Part shown: piece by piece, positions 1 to 6,097 of the stretch
Layout of the letters: each line of letters begins with the position of its first letter
Numbering within the stretch: the first letter of the stretch is position 1
Source: Campylobacteraceae bacterium
Lineage (GTDB): Bacteria; Campylobacterota; Campylobacteria; Campylobacterales; Sulfurospirillaceae
Direction: 5' to 3'
Assembly (NCBI GenBank): GCA_027013265.1
Contig: JALUXQ010000075.1
Span: forward strand, 1-15,357
DNA length: 15,357 bases
Notes under the pieces: model-generated
What the model saw: the letters and a program-made list of their open reading frames with translations, nothing else
Databases searched by the model: none
Told to the model about the DNA's origin: nothing
Translations under genes and position numbers: made by a program

Positions 1-645
1 TTTAATGATGATTATGCCTTGTTTTATCGGAGTGTAGAGATTTTTATCTACCTCTATCCAGTTTTGGCTTTTTTTATAATTTTTCATTTTTGAACTAAAG
101 AGTGAAGATTTTGCTATAAAACCTATATCAGTGGCTGTCATAGCATACTGAACTGTTTGCGAAATACTCTGTGCATAAGCAAATTTATCTTTAATCTTTT
201 TGTATATCTTAGCACTTTTCAAAGCCTCAACTGTAGCTTTTCCATAAGGAGCAATATTTGGATTTGCTATGGCAATTCTTGAGATAGTTTTATCTTGTGC
301 TATATCTATACCCCTTGAAAAGTCCCTTTTTTTAACACTAAAAATAGCCAAACTGCCTTGTGCATAAACTTTTGCAGGAGCCAATGCTAGATGATTATCA
401 AACAGATTTTGAGGATATCTCATATTTGCTGACATAAACAGATCAAATGGGGCTCCCTCTTTGATTTGCGTATTTAGCTTACCGCTACCACCCAAAATCA
501 CACTCACTTTTACATTTGGATATCTTACATGAAAAGCAGAAATAAGGTCATGGATAGCAAAACTGACATTTGCTGCAACTGCAACTTTAATCTGCGAAGC
601 ACTGGCAAAAACAGCTAAAAATAGAAGTAAAAATAGTTTTTTCAA
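1..645 (-). CDS. modA: Molybdate ABC transporter substrate-binding protein ModA (3' end outside window)
   Basis: This is a periplasmic molybdate/tungstate-binding protein that delivers oxyanion to a ModBC importer. I read 215 codons from the edge back to a TTG start at 645; another in-frame TTG lies at 648. A GGAGAG Shine-Dalgarno sits 7 nt before the 645 TTG. The N-terminus KKLFLLLFLAVFASAS is a signal peptide. The mature part begins IKVAVAANVSFAIHDL, followed by a GGSGKLNTQIKEGAPFDLFMSAN stretch split by the ligand site, and later IAIANPNIAPYGKA, all typical of ModA. There is no ATG near the 5' end, so an ATG-only gene search would miss it. The C-terminal 30 or so residues are expected beyond position 1, and modB/modC probably follow there. 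The operator at 659-692 suggests repression by ModE when molybdate is plentiful; modE itself is not in the window. Confidence 0.93.
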   Translation of the reverse strand, partial: MKKLFLLLFLAVFASASQIKVAVAANVSFAIHDLISAFHVRYPNVKVSVILGGSGKLNTQIKEGAPFDLFMSANMRYPQNLFDNHLALAPAKVYAQGSLAIFSVKKRDFSRGIDIAQDKTISRIAIANPNIAPYGKATVEALKSAKIYKKIKDKFAYAQSISQTVQYAMTATDIGFIAKSSLFSSKMKNYKKSQNWIEVDKNLYTPIKQGIIIIK

Positions 646-658
646 CAAGAGTCTCTCC

Positions 659-692
659 AATTTCGTTATATTTTTTTATATATAACGAAATT
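659..692. promoter_or_regulatory. ModE-type operator (perfect inverted repeat)
   Basis: Arms AATTTCGTTATA (659-670) and TATAACGAAATT (681-692) are perfect 12-bp complements around a 10-nt T-rich spacer. The core CGTTATA-N10-TATAACG has the spacing and half-sites of the Escherichia coli ModE box at modA (CGTTATAT...ACATAACG). It lies between the -10 and the start of modA, where a bound repressor would block initiation. The family assignment comes from memory of the ModE consensus. Confidence 0.8.
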
Positions 693-719
693 ATATCATA
701 AAAATATAGCAGACATCAA
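690..719 (-). promoter_or_regulatory. modA promoter
   Basis: On the minus strand a -35 TTGATG (719-714) and a perfect -10 TATAAT (695-690) are separated by 18 nt. The -10 overlaps the first bases of the ModE-type operator, and the start site would fall inside it. Confidence 0.65.
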
Positions 720-737
720 CATTGGTACACTATTTGC

Positions 738-746
738 TGGTATAGA
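738..746 (+). promoter_or_regulatory. Extended -10 before the 776-856 micro-ORF
   Basis: TGG followed by TATAGA forms an extended -10 with no clear -35. A start near 752-755 would give a leader of about 22 nt carrying the AGGAG site. Confidence 0.35.
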
Positions 747-775
747 GTTATAAGATTTGTGAAAAGGAGTCAAAT

Positions 776-856
776 ATGTCAGAAAAATTAATTTTGCTCG
801 ACAAATATGCACACTACTTTATCATAGCATCATTTTTATTGATTGTTTTGCTGTAG
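776..856 (+). CDS. 26-residue predicted single-span membrane protein
   Basis: The ORF MSEKLILLDKYAHYF... followed by a hydrophobic tail (IIASFLLIVLL) ends with TAG at 854-856. A strong AGGAG (765-769) sits 6 nt before the ATG, and an extended -10 precedes it. The composition, a short charged N-terminus and then one membrane helix running to the C-terminus, resembles small accessory subunits of membrane complexes, but I recognise no family. It is divergent from modA and its stop is 11 nt from the converging toxin remnant. Translation is supported by the ribosome binding site only; the ORF could be fortuitous. Confidence 0.45.
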   Translation: MSEKLILLDKYAHYFIIASFLLIVLL

Positions 857-867
857 AAGTTATAGAA

Positions 868-1142
868 TTAATAAACCTCTTTATGCTTTCCAATATCTAG
901 CAATATTATCTCTTCATCTGTTATTATCAGCTCCAAAACTACCCTATAAGCCATAGATATTGAAACAGAGTCATAATCTTTGAGAGTTCCTTTTAGCTTG
1001 TGTAGTCTTAGTGAAGGATGGTGTGGGTTTGCTTTCAAAAATCTGATGGTTTTTTATATCTTTCTTTTAGCTCTGGGTGTTTTTTGATAAAGATTTTTTC
1101 TTTTTTGATATACTTATCACTTAAGATGAGTCTGTACATCAT
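868..1142 (-). pseudogene. RelE/ParE-superfamily toxin, frameshifted
   Basis: The gene starts in an ATGA overlap with the antitoxin stop (ATG at 1142, or 1139). The first frame encodes MYRLILSDKYIKKEKIFIKK and then HPELKERYKK, before running into TGA at 1037-1035, 35 residues in. Changing frame by one base at the six-base A run (plus-strand T at 1050-1055) restores TIRFLKANPHHPSLRLHKLKG and continues through DYDSVSISMAYRVVLELI to LLDIGKHKEVY and TAA at 870-868. The joined product of about 90 residues is full length for a RelE/YafQ-like mRNA interferase, including the HPSLRLHKLKG and YRV...LLDIGKH segments typical of the family. The defect is a missing A in an A7 tract, either a true loss of function, a slippage-switchable site, or a homopolymer sequencing error. 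Confidence 0.8.
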
Positions 1143-1390
1143 AAATCTTTTAAGTGTTCCTCTAAATCATCATCTGTTGAGATAATTTTGTATTTCTCAT
1201 CTTTTATCTCTTGCATAGTTTCAAGATAGATTTTGTCTAATTCCAAAGCTCTTAGTTCATCATACTTATCAAAATCAATCACTATGTATCTAGGTTTTCC
1301 GCGAAATGAGATTATAGCCTCGTCATTTTCACTCATCTCTTGGTGTATAGTCTTGATGCCTTTAACTTTTAAATCATTTGCAGTTATCAT
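1139..1390 (-). CDS. Phd/YefM-type antitoxin
   Basis: This 83-residue protein begins MITANDLKVKGIKTIHQEM and continues NDEAIISFRGKPRYIVIDFDKYDELRAL. That is the Phd/YefM fold, with an N-terminal DNA-binding and dimerising part up to about residue 50 followed by an acidic toxin-binding tail ending DDDLEEHLKDL. In such pairs the antitoxin binds and neutralises the toxin and represses its own operon. It is translationally coupled to the downstream toxin by a 4-nt ATGA overlap. A good AAGGA lies 6 nt before the ATG. The antitoxin is intact while its partner is frameshifted. Upstream, TGC TATAAA on the minus strand could be an extended -10. Confidence 0.85.
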   Translation of the reverse strand: MITANDLKVKGIKTIHQEMSENDEAIISFRGKPRYIVIDFDKYDELRALELDKIYLETMQEIKDEKYKIISTDDDLEEHLKDL

Positions 1391-1447
1391 ATCTATCCTT
1401 AATCGTGTTGTTTATAGCATTGTAACACAATTTAATTAATCTAAAGT

Positions 1448-1535
1448 TGGCAGAGAGGAAGGGATTCGAACCCTCGGTGAGTTGCCCCACACACGCTTTC
1501 CAAGCGTGCTCCTTAAACCACTCGGACACCTCTCT
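1448..1535 (-). tRNA. tRNA-Ser (anticodon GGA)
   Basis: Read on the minus strand, the acceptor AGAGAGG (1535-1529) pairs perfectly with CCTCTCT (1458-1452), followed by discriminator G and an encoded CCA (1450-1448). The D-arm begins CCGAGTGG. The anticodon stem CACGC/GCGTG encloses the loop TTGGAAA with GGA at 1501-1499. A long variable arm typical of class II tRNAs follows, then GGTTCGAATCC. It decodes UCC and UCU. It lies 31 nt downstream of the Fur-family gene on the same strand. Confidence 0.97.
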
Positions 1536-1566
1536 ACATTGGAAAGAATAGGAAGTGAGAGTATAT

Positions 1567-1974
1567 CTACTTTGGGCTTAGACAATCTTTACAAATCACA
1601 TCAAAAGATATAGTGTTTGCAAGCACTTTATCGCCTGTTTGCTCCTCTATTTGTCTTGAAATTTCATCTGTTTTTATCTCAAAATCCTCAATTTTTTTGC
1701 ATTTTTGGCAAACTAGGTGGACATGTTTCTCTTTTGCTATCTCAAAATAGTCTTTTTTATTTGCAAATTTTACTTCACTAACCATATCTTTTTGTATCAT
1801 CTCATTTAGATTTCTATATATGGTCGATAGCGATAGTGTAGGAAACTTAGCACTTATGATTTTTTGTATATCTTCAAGAGTGGCATGACCGCACTCTCTT
1901 AGTGTATCTAGGATGCATAACCTCTGCGGAGTTGCTTTTAATTCATTTGTTTTTAATAATTTTATATGTGACAT
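1567..1974 (-). CDS. perR: PerR-like Fur-family metalloregulator
   Basis: At 135 residues this is a standard-length Fur-family repressor. The winged-helix half (1-80) contains LKATPQRLCILDTL and the recognition helix LSLSTIYRNLNEM. Candidate regulatory metal ligands in the PerR pattern are H30, D75, H84, H86 and D97. Structural zinc is expected at C89-x2-C92 and C128-x2-C131. The D75/D97 pair and H84-V-H86 resemble the peroxide sensor PerR, where Fe-catalysed histidine oxidation releases the repressor; ferric uptake regulators usually differ there. Fur or Zur identity is not excluded, so the symbol is provisional. An AAGG lies 8 nt before the ATG. The palindrome at 1991-2009 in its own promoter argues for autoregulation. 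Confidence 0.82.
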   Translation of the reverse strand: MSHIKLLKTNELKATPQRLCILDTLRECGHATLEDIQKIISAKFPTLSLSTIYRNLNEMIQKDMVSEVKFANKKDYFEIAKEKHVHLVCQKCKKIEDFEIKTDEISRQIEEQTGDKVLANTISFDVICKDCLSPK

Positions 1975-1990
1975 AATAGTGCCTTTTTTA

Positions 1991-2009
1991 TATAATATAC
2001 TATATTATA
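1991..2009. promoter_or_regulatory. Candidate Fur/PerR operator (19-bp perfect palindrome)
   Basis: TATAATATACTATATTATA is a perfect 9-1-9 inverted repeat, 17 bp upstream of the Fur-family start codon. AT-only palindromes resembling TTATAATNATTATAA are bound by PerR proteins. It overlaps several possible -10 hexamers, as expected for an autorepression site. An AT-rich chance palindrome is possible, but 9 of 9 paired positions is unusual. Confidence 0.55.
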
Positions 2010-2047
2010 ACATAAATAGTAATTTTTAGCAAATGATAATTTTATTT

Positions 2048-2056
2048 TGGTATAAT
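2048..2056 (+). promoter_or_regulatory. Extended -10 promoter reading into the 2064-2162 micro-ORF
   Basis: TGG TATAAT is a consensus extended -10. Transcription would begin near 2061-2064, at or within 3 nt of the second ATG (2064), predicting a leaderless or near-leaderless message. Confidence 0.55.
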
Positions 2057-2063
2057 GTTTACT

Positions 2064-2162
2064 ATGAATAAAAAATACAGATACTTTTACATGCGCCTGA
2101 TAATCGGCGGGGCTTTTATATTGGCTATCCTCATTAGCAGTATATATAATGCATTAAACTAA
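2064..2162 (+). CDS. 32-residue predicted single-span membrane protein
   Basis: MNKKYRYFYMRLIIGGAFIL... continues through AILISSIYNALN to TAA (2160-2162). A basic N-terminus precedes one hydrophobic helix (about residues 10-27), a plausible N-in small membrane protein. An in-frame ATG at 2055 would add three residues but overlaps the TATAAT, so 2064 is preferred. There is no Shine-Dalgarno; the promoter position suggests leaderless translation. The stop codon directly touches structured element A. I recognise no family; a fortuitous ORF remains possible. Confidence 0.45.
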   Translation: MNKKYRYFYMRLIIGGAFILAILISSIYNALN

Positions 2163-2242
2163 CAAACAATTTTAGAACTATTTCTTAGAGACAAATCCTC
2201 CCTTTGGTCTGAGTTCCACAAAATAGCTCTAAAAATTGTTTG
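2163..2242 (-). repeat. Structured element A: long hairpin with conserved core, homologous to element B
   Basis: On the minus strand the arms run 2242-2221 (22 nt) and 2183-2163 (21 nt). They pair with one bulged A and one G-U pair. The 37-nt loop contains CTCAGACCAA, then A, then GGGAGGATTTGTC (2213-2190), identical to element B except for that one middle base. TCTAAGAAATAG at the 3' side is also shared. The outer stem sequence differs from B while remaining paired. It occupies the whole gap between the convergent micro-ORF and the 2251-2727 gene, so it would form the 3' end of the latter's transcript. No U-tract follows, so a simple terminator is not the full explanation. Family unknown. 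Confidence 0.7.
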
Positions 2243-2250
2243 AAACATAG

Positions 2251-2727
2251 TTAATAGTACCCAACGCACATTCCTCCGCACAATTTTATCTTCTTTTCTA
2301 GCGGAGATGGTCCAAAGTACTTGCACTTTTCTATATAGATTTGATAGTTATAATCTAGCCCTAAATCATCATAAAATTTTTTTAGATTTACAAGTTTTAC
2401 CATGCCGATTTGCAGTATGTCTAACAGATGGTAAATTTTTGAGTTATTGCTTTTGGTTAGATGGGAAGGGGCGAGACCTGTGTATTTGCAAAATGCCTGT
2501 GCCTGTACATATCCATCTAGATTGGTACAAGTGCTAGCCAAATCTCTGTGAACAGAGGGAATAGAGTCGATTTGGAGATAAACTACTCTTGATTCATCAT
2601 ATTTAACAGCCTTGACTCCTTTCCAAAATCTATATGCGTTTGATGATATGCCTAGTATTTTCGATAATTCTATGTTTAGTACATAATTGTTTAGCATTGT
2701 ATTATGAGAAATTTTGTTCATAATCAT
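2251..2727 (-). CDS. Hypothetical protein (158 aa), possible helix-turn-helix
   Basis: I do not recognise a family. The N-terminal segment ELSKILGISSNAYRFWKG (about 20-37) has helix-turn-helix character, and a second such stretch, AQAFCKYTGLAPSHLTKSN (about 76-94), follows. The C-terminus is cysteine-containing: C136, then C150-GGM-C154 in the last nine residues, which might bind metal. No signal peptide or membrane helix is seen. It begins 17 nt after the transporter stop and has only a weak ribosome binding site, so it is probably co-transcribed. Function unknown. Confidence 0.7.
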   Translation of the reverse strand: MIMNKISHNTMLNNYVLNIELSKILGISSNAYRFWKGVKAVKYDESRVVYLQIDSIPSVHRDLASTCTNLDGYVQAQAFCKYTGLAPSHLTKSNNSKIYHLLDILQIGMVKLVNLKKFYDDLGLDYNYQIYIEKCKYFGPSPLEKKIKLCGGMCVGYY

Positions 2728-2744
2728 TTTTTTACCACTTTTAA

Positions 2745-4331
2745 CTAAAATAGTTTCAAAAGAAGCTGGGCTAGAACAATAGCTAGAACCAACGCCATTG
2801 GGTAAACTGCAGCGTATGAGACAGATGGATAGTCTGATTTTGTTATATTGTTTGACATAGTCAGCGTTGGAGTTGAAGTCATACCACCAGAAAGAAGTCC
2901 TAAGATATTTAAAAAATTCATCTTTAAAAATACTCTACATATAAAAGCGACTAAAAGCAGAGAAAATATAAGCGAAAAGAGAGCTATATAGATAGGCATT
3001 AGCCCATTTTCTGATAAGCCTTGAAGTAGGTATTTTCCAGCATTTGTTCCGATGGCCGCCATAAATATAAGCTGTCCCAATGTTTTCATCAAGGTGTTTG
3101 AGTGGGGTGAGAGTTGCCAAACTATCGGTCCAATCCTGCCAAATCTTCCTAGTATAAGCGCTGTGATTAGGATGCCTCCTACGAAACTTAACTTTATATT
3201 TCCCACAAAAGGAAGATCAAATGGGACACTTCCCAAAAGGATACCAAACACAATTCCTATAGATATAGGAAGAAAGTCAGCTGCAGGGTATTTTAAAAGA
3301 TCATTTCCTATGATGTCAGTTACTCTATCGCTATATTTTTTTGGAGTTACCACATATAACTTATCACCCAACATCAAAGCGAGAGAGGGGTGAGGGGTTA
3401 TGTCTATGCCAGCTCTTCTGACTTTTGTCACGACTGCACGAAGGGATTTTAACTCTTTTATACCTGCGATTTTTTTACCCACAATCTCTTTGGATGTCAC
3501 TAGAAGTCGTAAAACTTTCATATCATCATGAAATTTATAAGCATCTCCTATATCGTCACCCAACATCACACTGAGGGTTTCTAGTTGCTCTTTTGTACCC
3601 GAAACTCTGATGATATCGTTGTAGTGCAGCAGTTTACAGGCATTTTCATCTAAATCGCACTTATCTACTGCTTCGATTCTCTCTATCAAGGTAGATGTTA
3701 TCTTCTCTATTTGAGATTTTTTTATAGGGTGATTTTTAAAATTCTCATTTGTGATTTTAAAATTTTTTGTGATGATTACAGGGTATTTTTGTCTCTTTTC
3801 CTCTTCATAATTTTCGACCTCTTTTTTTAAATTTACACGAAAAATTATAGGTAAAATTCTTATAAATAAGATAGTCGCAAATATACCAAAAGGATAAACT
3901 ACTCCAAAAATAACAGATATTATAGGGTCATTTTTTACCTCAATCGCAGCTGCTAGTGATGGAACACTTGTGAGCGAGCCTGTAAAGATACCAGCTATTA
4001 TGCTTCTGCTTAACCCAAAGTATGTGCCCAAAATATAGATACAAGAAAAGATACTAAGCAAAAGGAATATCGCAAGTAAATTTAATTTAATACCATCATT
4101 TTTGATAGTTTCAAAAAATCCTGGACCTGATTGGAGTCCTACTGCATAGATAAAGATGGCAAGTCCAAATAGTTTGAAATTATCCGAGATAACCATGCCA
4201 AAATGCCCAGCTATGAGAGCAACTAGGAGCATAGCAGTTATATCAAGGGAGAATCCCCGTATCTTTATATTGCCCAATATATACCCAACAGATATAATTG
4301 AAAAGAGATAAAATATCTCACTGTTAATCAT
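2745..4331 (-). CDS. AspT/YidE/YbjL-type putative transporter with two TrkA-C (RCK_C) domains
   Basis: This is an integral membrane protein of the aspartate:alanine antiporter-like family. Two homologous membrane halves (about 1-170 and 355-528) flank two regulatory RCK_C-like domains (about 180-260 and 270-345). The halves carry related signature loops, GSLTSVPSLAAA in the first and GLLSGGMTSTPTLTMS in the second. The AVGLQSGPGFF segment is characteristic of the family. I chose ATG at 4331 (528 aa), which has GGTGG 6 nt upstream; a TTG at 4343 would start inside that ribosome binding site. The substrate cannot be read from sequence. Relatives move amino or dicarboxylic acids. It probably forms a two-gene unit with the hypothetical protein downstream. 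Confidence 0.85.
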   Translation of the reverse strand: MINSEIFYLFSIISVGYILGNIKIRGFSLDITAMLLVALIAGHFGMVISDNFKLFGLAIFIYAVGLQSGPGFFETIKNDGIKLNLLAIFLLLSIFSCIYILGTYFGLSRSIIAGIFTGSLTSVPSLAAAIEVKNDPIISVIFGVVYPFGIFATILFIRILPIIFRVNLKKEVENYEEEKRQKYPVIITKNFKITNENFKNHPIKKSQIEKITSTLIERIEAVDKCDLDENACKLLHYNDIIRVSGTKEQLETLSVMLGDDIGDAYKFHDDMKVLRLLVTSKEIVGKKIAGIKELKSLRAVVTKVRRAGIDITPHPSLALMLGDKLYVVTPKKYSDRVTDIIGNDLLKYPAADFLPISIGIVFGILLGSVPFDLPFVGNIKLSFVGGILITALILGRFGRIGPIVWQLSPHSNTLMKTLGQLIFMAAIGTNAGKYLLQGLSENGLMPIYIALFSLIFSLLLVAFICRVFLKMNFLNILGLLSGGMTSTPTLTMSNNITKSDYPSVSYAAVYPMALVLAIVLAQLLLKLF

Positions 4332-4391
4332 GTAAACCACCAATTTTTTCGCAATTTTAACATTTAAAACTTTTATTTAAGCAAAATAGGG

Positions 4392-4397
4392 TATAAT
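4392..4397 (+). promoter_or_regulatory. -10 element of SRP RNA gene
   Basis: A consensus TATAAT places the RNA start near 4403-4405, exactly at the base of the predicted terminal helix. The -35 region is a T-rich stretch without a clear hexamer. Confidence 0.7.
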
Positions 4398-4402
4398 TTT
4401 GT

Positions 4403-4510
4403 CCGCTCTCCTTTAGACCTGTGCAATATTTTCTAAGAACAATGCTTCAGGGTGGGAACACAGCAGAGCACTCTTTTAAAGTGTGTGCCGCAGTAATCTG
4501 GAGGAGGGTT
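4403..4510 (+). ncRNA. ffs: Signal recognition particle RNA (4.5S type)
   Basis: This is the small bacterial SRP RNA, which binds Ffh and targets membrane proteins to SecYEG. The apical Ffh-binding domain is visible: TGCT (4443-4446) pairs with AGCA (4467-4470), CAGG and AGCAG form the symmetric loop, and GTG-GGAA-CAC (4452-4461) is the capped helix with a GGAA tetraloop. The terminal helix pairs CTCCTTTAGA (4408-4417) with TCTGGAGGAG (4497-4506), all ten positions pairing if two G-U are allowed. Length near 105 nt matches the Alu-less bacterial form. It is the only plus-strand gene between minus-strand genes here, and it converges on the HD-domain gene, whose stop is at 4512. Exact ends are estimates. 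Confidence 0.9.
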
Positions 4511-4520
4511 TTTAACCCTC
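4504..4520. terminator. Hairpin between converging ffs and HD gene
   Basis: GAGGGTT and AACCCTC are perfect 7-bp arms around TTT. The hairpin overlaps the 3' end of the SRP RNA and the last codons of the HD gene. Neither side has a good U-tract, so termination strength is uncertain; it could also just be the RNA 3' processing boundary. Confidence 0.45.
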
Positions 4521-5717
4521 TACAAAATTTTCAATCTCTTTGGCTAAATCATAAAAATTAACAACTCCATTTTGAGACTTTTCTTTTAAACTTTTAAGTA
4601 TGTGCTCTTTACCCTGAACTAGCTCTTTTGATTTTACGCCATGTGAAATTGAGAGAGTTGCCTCTATAAAAGCAGAGAGTCTATCACAATTTTTAAGGGC
4701 AATTCCATCTATCGCACAGTCTCTGTTTTCATTGTAATTCTCTATATTTTGTACTATTTTTATCTTACCTTCATCTTGGATTTTATCTAAAAATTCATTT
4801 TTTTTGCCATCATATAACCCTAAAAGATACTGAAACTCTTTTAAAAATTTATTTGGTATGTATGGAAATATTTCATCTTCCATCACTTTTACTTCATACT
4901 CACTGATGATATCATCTAGTCCACTTACAGAGTATTTTACAGGTGAAATGATATCTCTTGTTAGGGCTTCTGGTAAGTCATGAAACAGGGCACAATAAAA
5001 GTTATTTTCCACTCTTTTATCACATGCTCCGACTTTCAAAGAGTAAAAATATCCCAATAACGCAACTATGAGCATATGCCCTAAAACTGAAGTTTCAGGA
5101 ACTCTTGGAGTTTGTGCCCATCTCTTCTGAAATCTCAATCTTCCACTCAAATCTATAATTTTTGAAATTTTCTTGTTTAGAGAGATTTTTCTGACACTTA
5201 CCAACTCATAATAGTCCTCAATCTCCTCTTCGACTGCCTCTTTTACCCGCTCTATTCCACTTAGAAACTGACTCGTCTGATAGACTATAGAAAACTCCCA
5301 TTTAGTAGAAAGATATGATGCGGCTTTTAGTATAAATCTCTCTTTTTTATACATATTTGAATCTTTTAGATACTTTTCAAATCTCTTCAGAAACTCTCCA
5401 TCTTCTATATCCGACAGTGAATCACTAAGTTTTGAAAGCACCCACTCGTTTATCTCTTTCTCTTTTTTTTGCAGAGCCTTTCTAAAAACATCTGGTCTTA
5501 TATCAGTCACTACAACTCGTCGTAAAAATTCAAAAATTCCAGCCTCTATCAGATGAACTTTATCTACATCTTCCTCGATATTTGCCATAAAATAAGCGAT
5601 GATAAATTTATGTGCCTGTTTATCAAGTTCAACGAGTTCTACCATCCTTGGATAGTCATTCCATCTCTGTATCGAAGCTGCTGCGAAAAGATACTCTATG
5701 AGTTTTGGACTTAACAT
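4512..5717 (-). CDS. HD-domain metal-dependent phosphohydrolase with long N-terminal extension
   Basis: This is a 401-residue protein. The C-terminal half is an HD domain of the YfbR-like type: H214, H246-D247 (ALFHDLPEALTRD) and D345 (NCDRLSAF) are the expected metal ligands of a nucleotide phosphohydrolase. About 200 residues precede it, charged and helical, with QAHKFIIAYFMA at 34-45 but no family I can name; YfbR itself is only about 200 residues, so this is an extended form. It begins 7 nt inside the end of queF, so the two are translationally coupled. Substrate unknown; nucleotide pool housekeeping is a guess. It is the last gene of the gyrB operon. Confidence 0.8.
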   Translation of the reverse strand: MLSPKLIEYLFAAASIQRWNDYPRMVELVELDKQAHKFIIAYFMANIEEDVDKVHLIEAGIFEFLRRVVVTDIRPDVFRKALQKKEKEINEWVLSKLSDSLSDIEDGEFLKRFEKYLKDSNMYKKERFILKAASYLSTKWEFSIVYQTSQFLSGIERVKEAVEEEIEDYYELVSVRKISLNKKISKIIDLSGRLRFQKRWAQTPRVPETSVLGHMLIVALLGYFYSLKVGACDKRVENNFYCALFHDLPEALTRDIISPVKYSVSGLDDIISEYEVKVMEDEIFPYIPNKFLKEFQYLLGLYDGKKNEFLDKIQDEGKIKIVQNIENYNENRDCAIDGIALKNCDRLSAFIEATLSISHGVKSKELVQGKEHILKSLKEKSQNGVVNFYDLAKEIENFVEG

Positions 5718-6097
5718 TTTTTTATCTTATCGCTATCGATTTCTATCGTTGTGTGAACATTTCCTCTTGGATTAAAGTCTGCGAAGATTTTCAGCCACTT
5801 TGGTTTTAGTTTTGAGTAGAGTGTGTCATATATCTCATTTACACTATCTTCATGAGATATATGGCGATATAAAAAACTGTTTATATATAGTTTTATCGCC
5901 TTTAACTCCACTACAAACTCATCTGGAGTGTACTCTATATATACAGTTGCAAAGTCAGGATATCCACTTCTTGGACACAAACATACAAACTCAGGAAGTG
6001 TTATCTTTATGATGTAATCTTTTTTATTTTTGTTTGGCCAAATCTCCAAATCTCTATCTATATCAAACTCTACAATCTCTTTTTCACCATATTTCAT
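5711..6097 (-). CDS. queF: NADPH-dependent 7-cyano-7-deazaguanine (preQ0) reductase QueF
   Basis: QueF reduces the nitrile of preQ0 to preQ1 in queuosine biosynthesis. At 128 residues it is the short unimodular (Bacillus-type) form. The catalytic cysteine is C41 in FVCLCPRSGYPDF, with D48 seven residues on, as in Bacillus QueF. The family signature ELKAIKLYINSFLYRHISHE (64-83) supplies the substrate-binding E64 and the H82-E83 pair. The ATG overlaps the upstream EAL gene stop by 4 nt and its end overlaps the HD gene start by 7 nt. No preQ1 riboswitch is seen before it. Confidence 0.95.
   Translation of the reverse strand: MKYGEKEIVEFDIDRDLEIWPNKNKKDYIIKITLPEFVCLCPRSGYPDFATVYIEYTPDEFVVELKAIKLYINSFLYRHISHEDSVNEIYDTLYSKLKPKWLKIFADFNPRGNVHTTIEIDSDKIKKC

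Noticed and set aside
2032..2048. Classical Fur box (AATGATAATTTTATTTT)
   Set aside because: Only one half resembles the consensus; the second half fails, and the perfect palindrome at 1991-2009 is a better operator candidate.
2163..2242. Element A as a plain rho-independent terminator
   Set aside because: The loop is about 37 nt, no U-tract follows on either strand, and the loop sequence is conserved in a second copy in a different context.
4332..4343. Upstream TTG start for the AspT-like transporter
   Set aside because: The GTGG-containing ribosome binding site lies within these codons, and the ATG at 4331 is properly spaced from it.
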